DNA of 64,000 bases from Kushneria sinocarnis (GCF_003633775.1 NZ_RBIN01000002.1:310001-374000); one strand, 5' to 3'. Counted from the first letter of the stretch, positions 17,221-26,192 are shown. Program-made: numbers and translations. The notes: generated from the sequence alone by a model not told the origin.

Positions 17221-18321
17221 TCAGTCCATGACATCCTGGCGTTGCGCCCGGCCGGAAGTCGACAGGCTCACGCTGCGGATCATCGCCACGACCGCCTGCC
17301 CCCGGCACAGCCCGAGCTCATCGAAGGCGTGCCGGGTCACCCGCGAGCGCAGCCGTTCCGAGCCGATCCGCAGGGTCAGCTCCACCGTGGGTCGCTCGCG
17401 CTCGGCATCATGCGCCTCGATGGTGGCCGCGAGCAGGTTGCGAAAGCTGGTGTGTCGCGGCGCCTCGAGCGCCAGCGCCACGTCGCGCACCCGGATGCGC
17501 AGCGCGATGGCCTCGCCGGGCGCACCGGCATCCGCCGGCAGCAGCAGCTGCTGGCCATCCGCCAGCTGCGCCCGGATCAGCCGGTGATCCGGCTCGGGCT
17601 GGCCGAGGACGGCGTGCAGTCGCGAACTCGCTTCGAAGCCGCCCAGCTGGTCACTGAGGTCGAGCCGCGCGAGCATGTCATCCAGCTCGCCGCTGGCGAT
17701 GATCCGCCCCTGCTCGACCAGTGCCAGCCGGGTCGCCACGGCCATCAGCTCATCGGTGTCATGGCTGACGAAGATGATGGGAATCTCGACCTCCCGCGCC
17801 AGCCGGGCGATGTAATCCAGCAGCTCCTGCTTGCGGGCACCATCGAGGCCGGTCAGCGGCTCGTCCATCAGCAAAAGGCGCGGCCCCGACAGTAGCGCCC
17901 GGCCGATCGAGACCCGCCGCGCCTCGCCGCCGGAGAGCGACCCCGGCATGCGATCGAGCAGATGACCGATGCCCAGCAGGGCCACGATACGTTCGAATTC
18001 GCCCTGCATGGAGGCATGCAGCGCATAGCGGAGATTGCCGCGCACCCGATAGTGCGGAAACAGCCGCGCTTCCTGGAACACCACCCCCAGCCGTCGCCTG
18101 TGGGGCGGTACCCAGACCCCGCGTCCGGTGTCCACCAGCGTTTCGCCATCGAGCCGGATCACGCCCCGGTCGGGCCGGTCGAGACCGGCCATCAGGCGCA
18201 GCAGGCTGGTCTTGCCGCTGCCGGACTCCCCGAACAGGGCGGTCACGCCCTGTTCGGGGGCGGTCAGTGACGCCGCCAGGGTCAGGTCGCCGAGTTGACG
18301 GGTGACATCGAGTTCGAGCAT
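17221..18321 (-). CDS. modC: Molybdate ABC transporter ATP-binding protein
   Basis: ModC powers molybdate import. The 366-residue protein has an ABC ATPase domain (about 1-230) with Walker A FGESGSGKTSLL, the ABC signature LSGGEARRVSIGRALL and Walker B LLLMDEPLTGLD, plus the switch His in FVSHDTDELMAVA. A C-terminal Mop/TOBE domain (about 285-355) binds oxyanion in this family. GAGGT precedes the ATG and overlaps the end of modB, whose stop lies 8 bases upstream. It is fourth in modA-rutE-like-modB-modC. The Mop domain supports a molybdate/tungstate rather than a sulfate role. Confidence 0.94.
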   Translation of the reverse strand: MLELDVTRQLGDLTLAASLTAPEQGVTALFGESGSGKTSLLRLMAGLDRPDRGVIRLDGETLVDTGRGVWVPPHRRRLGVVFQEARLFPHYRVRGNLRYALHASMQGEFERIVALLGIGHLLDRMPGSLSGGEARRVSIGRALLSGPRLLLMDEPLTGLDGARKQELLDYIARLAREVEIPIIFVSHDTDELMAVATRLALVEQGRIIASGELDDMLARLDLSDQLGGFEASSRLHAVLGQPEPDHRLIRAQLADGQQLLLPADAGAPGEAIALRIRVRDVALALEAPRHTSFRNLLAATIEAHDAERERPTVELTLRIGSERLRSRVTRHAFDELGLCRGQAVVAMIRSVSLSTSGRAQRQDVMD

Positions 18322-18328
18322 GCCGACC

Positions 18329-19024
18329 TCAGCGATCCCGCGGTGCCATGCGCCGCCGGGTGCGCCGTGCCAGTGCCTCCGAGGCCATCAGGGAGATCAT
18401 CGCCACCACGATCGAGATCGCGCACAGCCGCGCCGCGGCCGCCTCGCTGCCGGGCATCTGGATCAGTGAATAGAGCGCCAGCGGCAGGGTCCGGGTCTCC
18501 CCGGGGATGTTGGAGGCAAAGGTCATGGTCGCGCCGAACTCCGAAAGGGCCCGGGCAAAGGCCAGCACCGCGCCGGTGATGATCCCCGGCAGCGCCAGCG
18601 GCAGGGTGATGGTCATCAGCACCCGCAGCCGATTGGCGCCCAGGGTGCGGGCCGCGGCCTCCAGCCCGGGGTCGACCGCCTCCAGTGACAGGCGCACCGC
18701 CCGCACCAGCAGCGGAAAGGCCATGACCCCGCCGGCCAGCGCCGCGCCCTGCCAGCTGAACGGCAGACTGAAGTGGAACCACGCCTGCAGCCACTGGCCG
18801 ATCACGCCATTGCGGCCCAGGGTGACCAGCAGCAGATAGCCGACCACGACCGGGGGCAGTACCAGCGGCAGGTGCACCAGGCCATCGAGCAGTGACTTGC
18901 CGGGAAACTCGAAGCGCGCCAGCAGCCAGGCCACCGCCACCCCGGGCACCAGTATGGCGCCCACGGCTACCCCGGCCACCCTGAGACTGATCAGCAGGGC
19001 TTCACTTTCCAGCGGCGTCAGCAT
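18329..19024 (-). CDS. modB: Molybdate ABC transporter permease
   Basis: ModB is the inner-membrane channel subunit for molybdate. The 231 residues match the usual ModB length and show about five or six hydrophobic segments. The ATPase-coupling EAA loop is recognisable at LEAAARTLGANRLRVLMTIT, followed by LPLALPGIITGAVLAFARALSEFGATMTF, which is a family hallmark. I start at the ATG at 19024; the frame stays open to 19369, but that part is a shadow of the rutE-like gene. The start lies 17 bases after that gene's stop. Confidence 0.93.
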   Translation of the reverse strand: MLTPLESEALLISLRVAGVAVGAILVPGVAVAWLLARFEFPGKSLLDGLVHLPLVLPPVVVGYLLLVTLGRNGVIGQWLQAWFHFSLPFSWQGAALAGGVMAFPLLVRAVRLSLEAVDPGLEAAARTLGANRLRVLMTITLPLALPGIITGAVLAFARALSEFGATMTFASNIPGETRTLPLALYSLIQMPGSEAAAARLCAISIVVAMISLMASEALARRTRRRMAPRDR

Positions 19025-19041
19025 GGTGATCGATCCGTGAT

Positions 19042-19629
19042 TCAGACGATGGAGGCGGCCTCGTCGAAGGAGAGCCGCGGACCGCGTGGATAGGCCGATT
19101 CCGGCTTGCCCACCCCCAGATTGCAGAGGAAGTTGACCCGGTAGCGGCCATCGGGGAAGAACTCGGCGTTGACGGCGGCCTGGTCGAAGCCCGACATCGG
19201 GCCGCAGGCGAGTCCCAGTGCCCGTGCCGCCATGATCAGATAGCCGCCCTGCATCGAGGAGTTGCGAAAGGCCGTCTCCTCGGCAAAGGCCGGGTCGTTC
19301 TCGTACATCGGTTTGGCATCGAAGACCGGAAACTGGGTCGGCAGGAATTCGAAGAAGCGGGTATCCCACGCCACGATCGCCACCACCGGTGCCCCCAGCA
19401 CCTTGCGTCGATTGCCATCCACCACGCAGTCGGCCAGCCGCTGACGAGCGGAATCGGAGGACACGAACACGAAGCGTGCCGGCTGGCAGTTCATCGAGGT
19501 CGGTGCCATCCGCACGATGTCATAGAGCTCGCGCAGCGTGCTCTCCGCCACCGGCTCGTCGGTGAACTCGTGCAGGCTGCGGGCGTTGAGAAAGAGCTGT
19601 TCCAGGGCGGTGCGTGGCAGCGTATCCAT
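19042..19629 (-). CDS. RutE-type malonic semialdehyde reductase / nitroreductase-family flavoprotein
   Basis: This 195-residue FMN enzyme matches RutE in length and across its whole sequence: MAPTSMNCQPARFVFV, AIVAWDTRFFEFLPTQFP, EETAFRNSSMQGGYLIMAARALGL, GPMSGFDQAAV and PRLSFDEA. RutE reduces malonic semialdehyde to 3-hydroxypropionate during uracil breakdown with NAD(P)H, but no other rut genes are present. Instead the gene sits between modA (68 bases upstream) and modB (17 bases downstream), so it should be cotranscribed with the molybdate transporter. That position is unusual. A general role in reducing reactive aldehydes or nitro compounds is equally possible. Confidence 0.85.
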   Translation of the reverse strand: MDTLPRTALEQLFLNARSLHEFTDEPVAESTLRELYDIVRMAPTSMNCQPARFVFVSSDSARQRLADCVVDGNRRKVLGAPVVAIVAWDTRFFEFLPTQFPVFDAKPMYENDPAFAEETAFRNSSMQGGYLIMAARALGLACGPMSGFDQAAVNAEFFPDGRYRVNFLCNLGVGKPESAYPRGPRLSFDEAASIV

Positions 19630-19697
19630 GAGATCTCCTGTTGGAATTGTGCTTGCGCCGATGAATGACCATCACCGGCGCCGGTCATGCCGGACCG

Positions 19698-20504
19698 TCA
19701 GCTGTCATCCGTCCCGGCCGGCTGGAAGCCGAAGCGCCTGAAGACACCGGCCGCTTCACTGCCGGCCAGCCACTGACGAAAGGCCCTCGCCGCATCATCC
19801 GGATGTTCGCCGACCAGGGCAACCGGATAGGTGATCGGCTTGTGACTGTCCGCGGGGAAGTACCCCAGCGTCTTCACATCATCGCTGGCCTCGGCATCGG
19901 TCGAGTATACGATACCCAGCGGGGCCTCGCCGCGCTCGACCAGCGCCAGTGCCGCCCGCACGTCATTGGCGCGCGCCAGTCGCGGCGCGAGGGCCTCCCA
20001 CTCGCCGAGGCTTCTGAGCGACTGTCCGGCATAGATGCCGGCCGGCACGTGATCCGGATCGCCGACCGCCAGCCGATCGCCGTCATCCAGTCTTGCCGCC
20101 AGCGGATGATCGGCATCCGGCGTGAAGGAGTCGATGCTGCTGTCCTTCGGCGCAATCAGGGCCAGCCGATTGTTGAGCAGATCGGCACGCTCGGAGAGCG
20201 CCACGCCCTGCTCGTCCAGCCAGTTCATCCACTTCTCGTTGGCGGAGAAGTAGAGATCGGCCGGCGCGCCGTTGGCGATCTGCCGGGCGACCGTCGAGGA
20301 GGAGGCATAGACCGGCACGATGTCGACGTCCTCGTGCGTCTTCTCGTAGCGGCTGACCAGCGCATTCATCGCATCGGTGAGCGAGGCCGCGGCATAGACA
20401 TGCACCTGCTGGGCCGCCTGGGCGGTCGTCGCCAGCAGGGTTGCAGCGGTGAAGGCAACCCCCAGCAGGGTGCGCTTGCAGGCGGAGGGAGCGGGTTCAG
20501 ACAT
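19698..20504 (-). CDS. modA: Molybdate ABC transporter substrate-binding protein
   Basis: ModA captures molybdate in the periplasm and delivers it to ModB. The 268-residue precursor has a signal peptide ending at TTAQA (about residue 31), then VHVYAAASLTDAMNALVSRYE, the oxyanion-binding Ser region typical of ModA, and VYASSSTVARQIANGAPADLYFSANEKWM. C-terminal GFQPAG is the family ending. I start at the ATG at 20504, 8 bases after AGGAC; an upstream start at 20615 would overlap the operator region. It is the first transporter gene and lies just downstream of the ModE-box-like repeat. Confidence 0.94.
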   Translation of the reverse strand: MSEPAPSACKRTLLGVAFTAATLLATTAQAAQQVHVYAAASLTDAMNALVSRYEKTHEDVDIVPVYASSSTVARQIANGAPADLYFSANEKWMNWLDEQGVALSERADLLNNRLALIAPKDSSIDSFTPDADHPLAARLDDGDRLAVGDPDHVPAGIYAGQSLRSLGEWEALAPRLARANDVRAALALVERGEAPLGIVYSTDAEASDDVKTLGYFPADSHKPITYPVALVGEHPDDAARAFRQWLAGSEAAGVFRRFGFQPAGTDDS

Positions 20505-20556
20505 CGGTCGGGGTCCTGTCGGTGGTGAGCGAATCAGCCGGGCTACCGGATCGGCA

Positions 20557-20582
20557 CCGTTATGCACGGCTGAACATAACGG
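20557..20582. promoter_or_regulatory. ModE-box-like inverted repeat upstream of modA
   Basis: Two perfect 8-base arms, CCGTTATG (20557-20564) and CATAACGG (20575-20582), are separated by 10 bases. The CGTTAT-N12-ATAACG spacing is like that of the E. coli modA operator bound by ModE. It lies between modE and modA, about 53 bases before the modA start, where molybdate-bound ModE would repress transport genes. Confidence 0.68.
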
Positions 20583-20628
20583 ATCGACTATAGTCCACAC
20601 CGCTGCCGGAGACAAAGCGGAAGCCCGA

Positions 20629-21009
20629 TCAGTCTGGAGGGTCGCTCTTCAGCTGACCGGTCAGATACGTCAGGGTGGGGTCGGCATCGGCCCGCGCCCG
20701 TGCTTCCAGCTGCTGGTAGCGTCCGAGCAGATCGCGCCCGAACGGGGTCAGCCGGGCACCGCCCTGGCGCACCCCGCCGGTGCGGGTCTCCACGACCGGA
20801 GAGACAAAGTGGCTGTTGAGGGTCTCCATCAGCTGCCAGGCCTTGCGATAGCTCATGCCCATCGCCCGGCTGGCGGCCGAGATCGAGCCGGTCCGCTCGA
20901 TGCCGGCCAGCAGATCGGCCTTGCCGGGGCCGAACACCAGCCCCGGTGCCAGTACCAGACGCAGCCGGATATACGGGGTGGTCGTCTCGGTCAGGGGGGT
21001 ATGCGTCAT
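20629..21009 (-). CDS. modE: ModE-type molybdate-responsive regulator, DNA-binding domain only
   Basis: The 126-residue protein matches the N-terminal LysR-like winged HTH of ModE: GKADLLAGIERTGSISAAS, MGMSYRKAWQLMETLN and the wing with GGVRQGGARLTPFGRDLL. E. coli ModE (262 residues) also has two C-terminal Mop domains that bind molybdate; these are absent here, so the ligand-sensing mode is unclear. The start at 21009 follows GGAG; an in-frame start at 21093 is less likely. The gene lies 124 bases upstream of modA on the same strand with the ModE-box-like repeat between. Confidence 0.88.
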   Translation of the reverse strand: MTHTPLTETTTPYIRLRLVLAPGLVFGPGKADLLAGIERTGSISAASRAMGMSYRKAWQLMETLNSHFVSPVVETRTGGVRQGGARLTPFGRDLLGRYQQLEARARADADPTLTYLTGQLKSDPPD

Positions 21010-21127
21010 GACGGCTCCATCGGTCGAGTGGCCATCCGGGGTTGCATCCGGCAGCCGTGCGGGCATCATCGATCGACGCCGGCATGACATCAAGCCACCT
21101 TCGTGAATCGACAGGACCGCCCCCGTG

Positions 21128-21547
21128 ATGCAGCTTCGCCCCTACCGTAACGGCGATGAGGAGGCCGTGATCAGCCTCTGGCAGCAATGTGCCCTGACCC
21201 GGCCATGGAACGACCCGCACCGGGACATCGCCCGCAAGTGTGCCGAGGATCCGACGCTGTTTCTGGTCGGCACCATCGACGAGCAACTCATGGCCAGCGC
21301 CATGGCCGGCTACGACGGCCATCGCGGCTGGCTGCACTATCTGGCGGTCGCGCCGGAATGGCAGGGCCGCGGCTACGGTCGCGAACTGATCGTGGCCGTG
21401 GAACGACTGCTGATCGAGCGCGGCTGCCCCAGGCTGATGATGATGGTTCGCCCCGGCCAGCCGCGCCTGCTCGAGTACTATCGTGAACTCGGCTATGACG
21501 CCGGAGACTTCACCACCCTGGGCAAGCGGCTGATTGCCGACGAGTGA
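21128..21547 (+). CDS. GNAT family acetyltransferase, YpeA-like
   Basis: The 139-residue protein matches the small GNAT enzyme YpeA: it begins MQLRPYRNGDEEAVISLW, carries CALTRPWNDPHRDI, and has the acetyl-CoA loop VAPEWQGRGYGRELI followed by GCPRLMMMVRPGQ and YYRELGYDAGD. Substrate is unknown; YpeA has been proposed to acetylate lysines in proteins. The ATG at 21128 follows a GTG at 21125; AGGACC upstream suits either. It is divergent from modE and convergent with the M20 peptidase gene, and looks independent of both. Confidence 0.86.
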   Translation: MQLRPYRNGDEEAVISLWQQCALTRPWNDPHRDIARKCAEDPTLFLVGTIDEQLMASAMAGYDGHRGWLHYLAVAPEWQGRGYGRELIVAVERLLIERGCPRLMMMVRPGQPRLLEYYRELGYDAGDFTTLGKRLIADE

Positions 21548-21577
21548 CTCGCCGGGGCCGGCGCGCTTCCGCCCGGC

Positions 21578-22729
21578 TCAGCGTTCGGCCAGCGACAGGA
21601 TCGTCAGCGCCAGCGCCTGAGCGCGCGGTGCCAGGGTGTCCAGCCGGCAGTACTCGTCATCGGTATGCATCCGCGCCCCCACCGGCCCGGTACCACAGAG
21701 CGTGGGCACCCCGAGGCTGGCGGTGGTGCCGGCATCGGAACAGCCCCCGGTAAACTCGCCCTCGACGGCAAAGCCGACCAGGCGGGCCTGTTGCTGATAG
21801 CGGGCCAGCAGCGCCTCGCTCATCGCCGCCTCCAGCGGCAGGAACTCGCTTTTGGGGATCAGTCGCGCCGTGGTTCCGGGCACGCCGGTGTCGGCCACGA
21901 TGGCCTCCAGTTCGGCGATCAGGCGGGTACGCTGCGCCCCGGTGATGAAGCGGGTATCCAGTTCGGCACTGGCAAAGGGGGCCACGGCGTTGCGGGCGGT
22001 TCCGCCGCTGAGGGTGCCGATGTTGGTGGTGACCCCGCTGCGATAGTCGGTCAGGGCGTGGATGCGGGTGGTTATCCGGGCCAGCGCCTCGATGGCGCTG
22101 GCACCGTCGGCGTGGCTCACCCCGGCGTGCGCCGCCCGGCCCGTCACCTCGATGACGAAGCTCGCCCCGCCCTTGCGGGCGGTGACCACGTTGCCGCTGA
22201 TCCGTCCCGGCTCGGCGTTGAACACCGCCCGGGCGCCCTCGGCCGTCTGACGGATGAAGGCCGTCCCGTCGGGCGAACCGATCTCTTCGTCAGCGGTAAA
22301 CAACGCCTGCACCGGGAACGGCAAGGCCGTACAGTGCCTGAGCGCGCGCAATACGAAAACATTGAGCACCAGCCCGGCCTTCATGTCGGCCACGCCGGGG
22401 CCGAACGCCGTCTCGCCCCGGCGCGTGTAGCCGCGCCCGGCGACAGTGCCGGTGGCAAAGACGGTATCACGATGCCCCATCAGCAGTACCGGCGCCGGTT
22501 CGGCGTCATCGCAGCCGGGCAGTGTTGCCAGCAGGATATCCCCCGCTTCCGGCCGTCGGATGCGCTCAACGGCGATACCATCCTCGATCAGCCAGCCCTC
22601 GATCGCCTCGCCGACGCGATCGACCCCGGCCTTGTCGAGCGAGTGGGAGTCGATGTTGACCAGCGTCTCCAGACACGCGGTCATCTCCTCGAACCGCTCC
22701 GCCAGCCAGTGGTGTACCTGCTCGCTCAT
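21578..22729 (-). CDS. M20 family metallopeptidase, glutamate carboxypeptidase-like
   Basis: The 383-residue zinc peptidase is close to carboxypeptidase G2-type M20 enzymes that release C-terminal glutamate or similar residues. Zinc ligands and catalytic residues are visible in LLMGHRDTVF, GPGVADMKAG, LFTADEEIGSPDG and FNAEPGRISGN; the dimerisation lid domain follows (VTGRAAHAGVSHADGASAIE) and the last zinc His is in GARMHTDDEY. No signal peptide, so cytoplasmic. The start at 22729 overlaps the stop of the upstream M20 gene by four bases (ATGA), which implies translational coupling. It is the last gene of the peptide uptake operon. Confidence 0.9.
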   Translation of the reverse strand: MSEQVHHWLAERFEEMTACLETLVNIDSHSLDKAGVDRVGEAIEGWLIEDGIAVERIRRPEAGDILLATLPGCDDAEPAPVLLMGHRDTVFATGTVAGRGYTRRGETAFGPGVADMKAGLVLNVFVLRALRHCTALPFPVQALFTADEEIGSPDGTAFIRQTAEGARAVFNAEPGRISGNVVTARKGGASFVIEVTGRAAHAGVSHADGASAIEALARITTRIHALTDYRSGVTTNIGTLSGGTARNAVAPFASAELDTRFITGAQRTRLIAELEAIVADTGVPGTTARLIPKSEFLPLEAAMSEALLARYQQQARLVGFAVEGEFTGGCSDAGTTASLGVPTLCGTGPVGARMHTDDEYCRLDTLAPRAQALALTILSLAER

Positions 22730-24144
22730 GCTGTCTGCCACTGCGCTCGCTCCCTGATCACGGTGCCGCCCTGTTCTGCCAGATCCCACCACAGTCCGGC
22801 CATGATCGCCAGTGATTCGCGCGCCACACTGCCCAGCAGATGCTCGTCGGGCGCGTGCTGATTGCAGGCCGGATAGGAGTGCGGCACCCACAGCGTGGGC
22901 AGTGCCAGTACGTCGGCAAACACGTCGTTGGGCAGCGAGCCCCCCAGGTTGGGCAGCAGCATCGGCGGATGGGCCGTGCTGCGGGCCATCGAGGCGAGGG
23001 CCCAGGCCACCCAGGGGTCGTCGGGATCGAGCCGGGTCGCCGGCATCATGGTGATCCGGGCATTTTCGATGTGCACATCCCCGAAGCCGTGCGCATCGAG
23101 ATGGGCCCGCAGCTGGTCGAAGAAGGCCTGCGGCCGGCTGCCGACCACGTAGCGCAGCTGACAGTTCGCCCGGGCACGCGCGGGTATGGCGTTGGCCGGC
23201 GCCTCGGGCGAACCGGCGGTCATCGCCAGAATCTCGAAGGTGTTCCAGCCCAGCAGCCGTTCCGCCGCGGACAGCCCCGGCTCGCCCCACCCCTCGTCCA
23301 GCGGGGGATCGGTCTCGCCGCCGCCGACCTCGATCTGCGCCAGGATACGCCTGACCGAGTCGCTGATCGCCGGTGGCCTGAGCCCCTCGACCAGCAGCCG
23401 CCCGCGCTCGTCGACAATGCTCGCCAGTGCCGCATTCAGCCGCGTGGCGGGATTCTTCAGCACGCCTCCCCAGTTGCCGGAGTGATGCGCCCGGTCACGC
23501 GCCTCGACCGAGAGATTGACGTTCCACGAGCCACGCGAACCGAGAAACAGGGTCGGCTTGTCCGCGCCCAGCCGTGGCCCGTCGGAGGCAATGAAGACAT
23601 CGGCCGCCAGCCGGTCGCGCTCGCGTTCGCACAGGGCCCTGAGCCCCGGCGAGCCGGTTTCCTCGCCCATCTCGATGATCAGTCGCACGTTGTAGCCCAG
23701 TTCCCCGCGCACCGCGATCACCCGGGCCAGCGCGGCCAGGTTGATGGCATGCTGCCCCTTGTTGTCGGCCGTGCCACGGCCGTACCAGCGATCCCCTTCG
23801 ACGCTCAGCCGCCAGGGTGAGCGGCCTTCGTGCCACTGCTCGTCATACCCCATCACCACATCGCCGTGGCCGTAGCTCAGCACGGTAAAGCCGGCTCCGG
23901 GCTCGACGCGCTCGGCAATCAGGATCGGCCCGAACCCCTCGACCGGATTGGCCAGAACCTCATGGCTGAAGCCCAGCGCGTTCAGCCCCGGAATGACGAT
24001 CTCGTCGAGATAGGCCTGCAGCCGGGCGCCGGTGCCCTCGATCTGGCTTTCGGTCGCCAGCTGCACCCGACGGGCCAGATCGTCGCGAAACGCGCCCGAA
24101 TCGAAATGGGCCAGAGCGGCCTCGATCACCTGCTGACGGGACAT
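22726..24144 (-). CDS. M20 family dipeptidase
   Basis: This 472-residue metallopeptidase is of the longer M20 type (PepV/carnosinase-like). Zinc and catalytic motifs are VLSYGHGDVVMGY, RGTADNKGQHAINL, IIEMGEETGSPGLRAL and DGPRLGADKPTLF; the C-terminal half has GGSLPNDVFADVL and HSYPACNQHAPDEH, which supplies the last His ligand. It probably cleaves dipeptides in the cytoplasm after import. It starts 33 bases downstream of the ATPase gene and overlaps the second peptidase by four bases. Its operon position suggests that the importer and peptidases handle the same peptides. Confidence 0.9.
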   Translation of the reverse strand: MSRQQVIEAALAHFDSGAFRDDLARRVQLATESQIEGTGARLQAYLDEIVIPGLNALGFSHEVLANPVEGFGPILIAERVEPGAGFTVLSYGHGDVVMGYDEQWHEGRSPWRLSVEGDRWYGRGTADNKGQHAINLAALARVIAVRGELGYNVRLIIEMGEETGSPGLRALCERERDRLAADVFIASDGPRLGADKPTLFLGSRGSWNVNLSVEARDRAHHSGNWGGVLKNPATRLNAALASIVDERGRLLVEGLRPPAISDSVRRILAQIEVGGGETDPPLDEGWGEPGLSAAERLLGWNTFEILAMTAGSPEAPANAIPARARANCQLRYVVGSRPQAFFDQLRAHLDAHGFGDVHIENARITMMPATRLDPDDPWVAWALASMARSTAHPPMLLPNLGGSLPNDVFADVLALPTLWVPHSYPACNQHAPDEHLLGSVARESLAIMAGLWWDLAEQGGTVIRERAQWQTA

Positions 24145-24177
24145 GGAACCTCCTTGAACAAACCGTGGGAGAAAGAC

Positions 24178-25188
24178 TCAGGCGAAGTGGCAGGCCGCCC
24201 GGCCACCGGGGGTGCCCACCGGCGGCATCGCCGGCGCCTGCTGCGAGCAGCGCGCCTCGGCCCGCGGGCAGCGCGGATGGAAGGCGCAGCCGGCAGGCGG
24301 CCGGGTGGGGTCGGGCATCACCGTTCCCAGCCCGGCATCCGGCACGCCCAGCCCGGGTTCGGGCGTCAGCGCCGAGGCCAGCAGCGCCTGGGTATAGGGG
24401 TGCCGGGCGCCCTTGAACAGCTGCTCGCGGGTGCGCTCCTCGACGATCCGGCCGAGATACATCACCGCCACCCGATCCACCAGATGCTCGACCACCGACA
24501 GATCGTGGCTGATGAAGAGATAGGTCAGCCCCAGCTCCTCGCGCAGCGCCATCAGCAGGTTGAGGATCTGCGCCTGTACCGAGACATCGAGCGCCGAGGT
24601 CGGCTCGTCACAGACCACGATGTCGGGGCGCATGATCAGGGCGCGGGCGATCGCCACCCGCTGGCGCTGACCGCCGGAGAGCTGGCCGGGATACTGGCGT
24701 GCCGCGCGACGCGGCAGGCCGACGATATCGAGCATCTCCACCACCTTCGACGCCCGCTCGGTGCGCGCGCCGATCTCGTGCACATCCAGTGGCAGCCTGA
24801 CGATGCTTGCCACGCTGCGACGCGGGTTGAGCGAGGAGTACGGGTCCTGGAAGATCGGCTGGATGCGCCGCGCCAGCGCCCGGCGGTCGATGCGGTGAAG
24901 CGGTTCGCCGCCGATCAGCACATCCCCGCCGGAGGGCGCCTCCAGCCCCAGCAGCAGCCGGGCCAGGGTGCTCTTGCCACAGCCGGATTCGCCGACCAGC
25001 CCCAGCGTCTCGCCGGCACGCAGGCGCAGGGACACCTCGCTGACCGCCTGCAGCTCGCGGGCGGCGCGCAGCATGCCACCGCCGACGCGATAGCGCTTCG
25101 ACAGTGCACTGAGCTCCAGCGCCAGCGAGGGCGATGGCGCCGGTGCCGACATCTCACGATCACTCTGGATCAGGGTCTCGGTCATCAT
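24178..25188 (-). CDS. Peptide ABC transporter ATP-binding protein, DppF/OppF type
   Basis: The 336-residue ATPase has Walker [17 protein letters not shown], the ABC signature QLSGGQRQRVAIARAL, Walker [13 protein letters not shown] and switch His FISHDLSVVEHLVD. The C-terminal oligopeptide/dipeptide extension contains CAFHPRCPRAEARC, the cysteine cluster that binds an iron-sulfur cluster in DppD/DppF-type proteins. Two adjacent ATGs (25188, 25185) overlap the stop of the DppD-type gene. It pairs with that ATPase to energise the two permeases. It looks intact, unlike the permeases. Confidence 0.93.
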   Translation of the reverse strand: MMTETLIQSDREMSAPAPSPSLALELSALSKRYRVGGGMLRAARELQAVSEVSLRLRAGETLGLVGESGCGKSTLARLLLGLEAPSGGDVLIGGEPLHRIDRRALARRIQPIFQDPYSSLNPRRSVASIVRLPLDVHEIGARTERASKVVEMLDIVGLPRRAARQYPGQLSGGQRQRVAIARALIMRPDIVVCDEPTSALDVSVQAQILNLLMALREELGLTYLFISHDLSVVEHLVDRVAVMYLGRIVEERTREQLFKGARHPYTQALLASALTPEPGLGVPDAGLGTVMPDPTRPPAGCAFHPRCPRAEARCSQQAPAMPPVGTPGGRAACHFA

Positions 25189-26192
25189 GAGCAGAGCGCC
25201 TCCCGGCTGTCGGTGGCCACGGTGGCCACGGTGGCCGCGAAGTGGCAGCGCGCCCGATGGGCGGCTTCAAGCGAGGCAAACGGCGGGGTCTGCGCGCAGC
25301 AGGGCTCGGCGCGCGGACAGCGGTTGCGAAAGGCGCAGCCCTCGAGTTCACCGACCAGGCTCGGCACCACTCCGTCGATCGCCTGCAGGCGGCTGCCCGG
25401 CGCGGTACGCCCCGGAGCGGGAATGCACTCCAGCAGCCCGCGGGTATAGGGGTGGCCGGGGCGCGCGTAGAGCGCCTCGACCGGCGCACTCTCCACCACC
25501 TCGCCGGCGTACATCACCGCCACCCGGTCGGCAATGCGCGCCACCACCCCCAGGTCGTGGGTAATGAAGATCACCGCCGTGCCCATCTCCTGCTGCAGCT
25601 CGCGGATCAGCCGCAGGATCTGCGCCTGAATGGTCACATCCAGCGCCGTGGTGGGCTCGTCGGCGACGATCAGGTCGGGGCCGCACATCAGCGCCATGGC
25701 GATCATCACCCGCTGGCGCAGCCCGCCGGAGAGCTGATGGGGATACTGGGACAGACGCTCGGCGGCCGCGGTGATCCCCACCCGTTCGAGCAGCTCCACG
25801 GCGCGCTCCCGCGCCTGGCGCTTCGACACCCGCCGGTGCCGCCGCAGCGCTTCGATGAGCTGATTGCCCAGCGTCCAGGCCGGATTGAGGGCGGTCATCG
25901 GCTCCTGAAACATCATCGCCATGCGTGCGCCGCGCAGATCGCTGCGTCGCCGCTCGGAGATGGCGGTGAGATCGATGCCGTCGAAGGTCAGGCTGTCGGC
26001 CCGCACCTGCGCCCGGCGCGGCAGCAGTCCCATGATCGCCAGCGAGGTCATCGACTTGCCGCAGCCCGACTCGCCGACGATGCAGAGCATCTCGCCGCGC
26101 TCGACCGAGAGATCGATGCCGCGCACGGCGTGCAGGGTGCCGGTCTCGACCGGCAGATCCACTCGCAGGTTGCGAATATCCAGTAGTGCCAT
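25185..26192 (-). CDS. Peptide ABC transporter ATP-binding protein, DppD/OppD type
   Basis: The 335-residue ATPase has Walker [17 protein letters not shown], the ABC signature [16 protein letters not shown], Walker [13 protein letters not shown] and His switch [14 protein letters not shown], then the oligopeptide C-terminal extension with [14 protein letters not shown]. The start at 26192 (MALLDIRNL) is preferred over 26282, which would reach into the intergenic region. The C-terminus holds a short Ala-Thr-Val repeat from a 9-base tandem repeat (25212-25238). It is separated from the permease gene by 58 bases and overlaps the DppF-type gene. Confidence 0.93.
   Translation of the reverse strand: MALLDIRNLRVDLPVETGTLHAVRGIDLSVERGEMLCIVGESGCGKSMTSLAIMGLLPRRAQVRADSLTFDGIDLTAISERRRSDLRGARMAMMFQEPMTALNPAWTLGNQLIEALRRHRRVSKRQARERAVELLERVGITAAAERLSQYPHQLSGGLRQRVMIAMALMCGPDLIVADEPTTALDVTIQAQILRLIRELQQEMGTAVIFITHDLGVVARIADRVAVMYAGEVVESAPVEALYARPGHPYTRGLLECIPAPGRTAPGSRLQAIDGVVPSLVGELEGCAFRNRCPRAEPCCAQTPPFASLEAAHRARCHFAATVATVATDSREALCS
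25212..25238. repeat. Three-copy 9-base tandem repeat in the DppD-type gene
   Basis: GGTGGCCAC occurs twice exactly and once with one change (GGTGGCCGC), in register. In the protein this gives ATVATVAT near the C-terminus, between the cysteine cluster region and the stop. Being a multiple of three it could vary in copy number without breaking the frame. Confidence 0.8.

Noticed and set aside
19025-19369. N-terminal extension of ModB
   Set aside because: It overlaps the rutE-like gene in another frame and the product would exceed normal ModB length by half.
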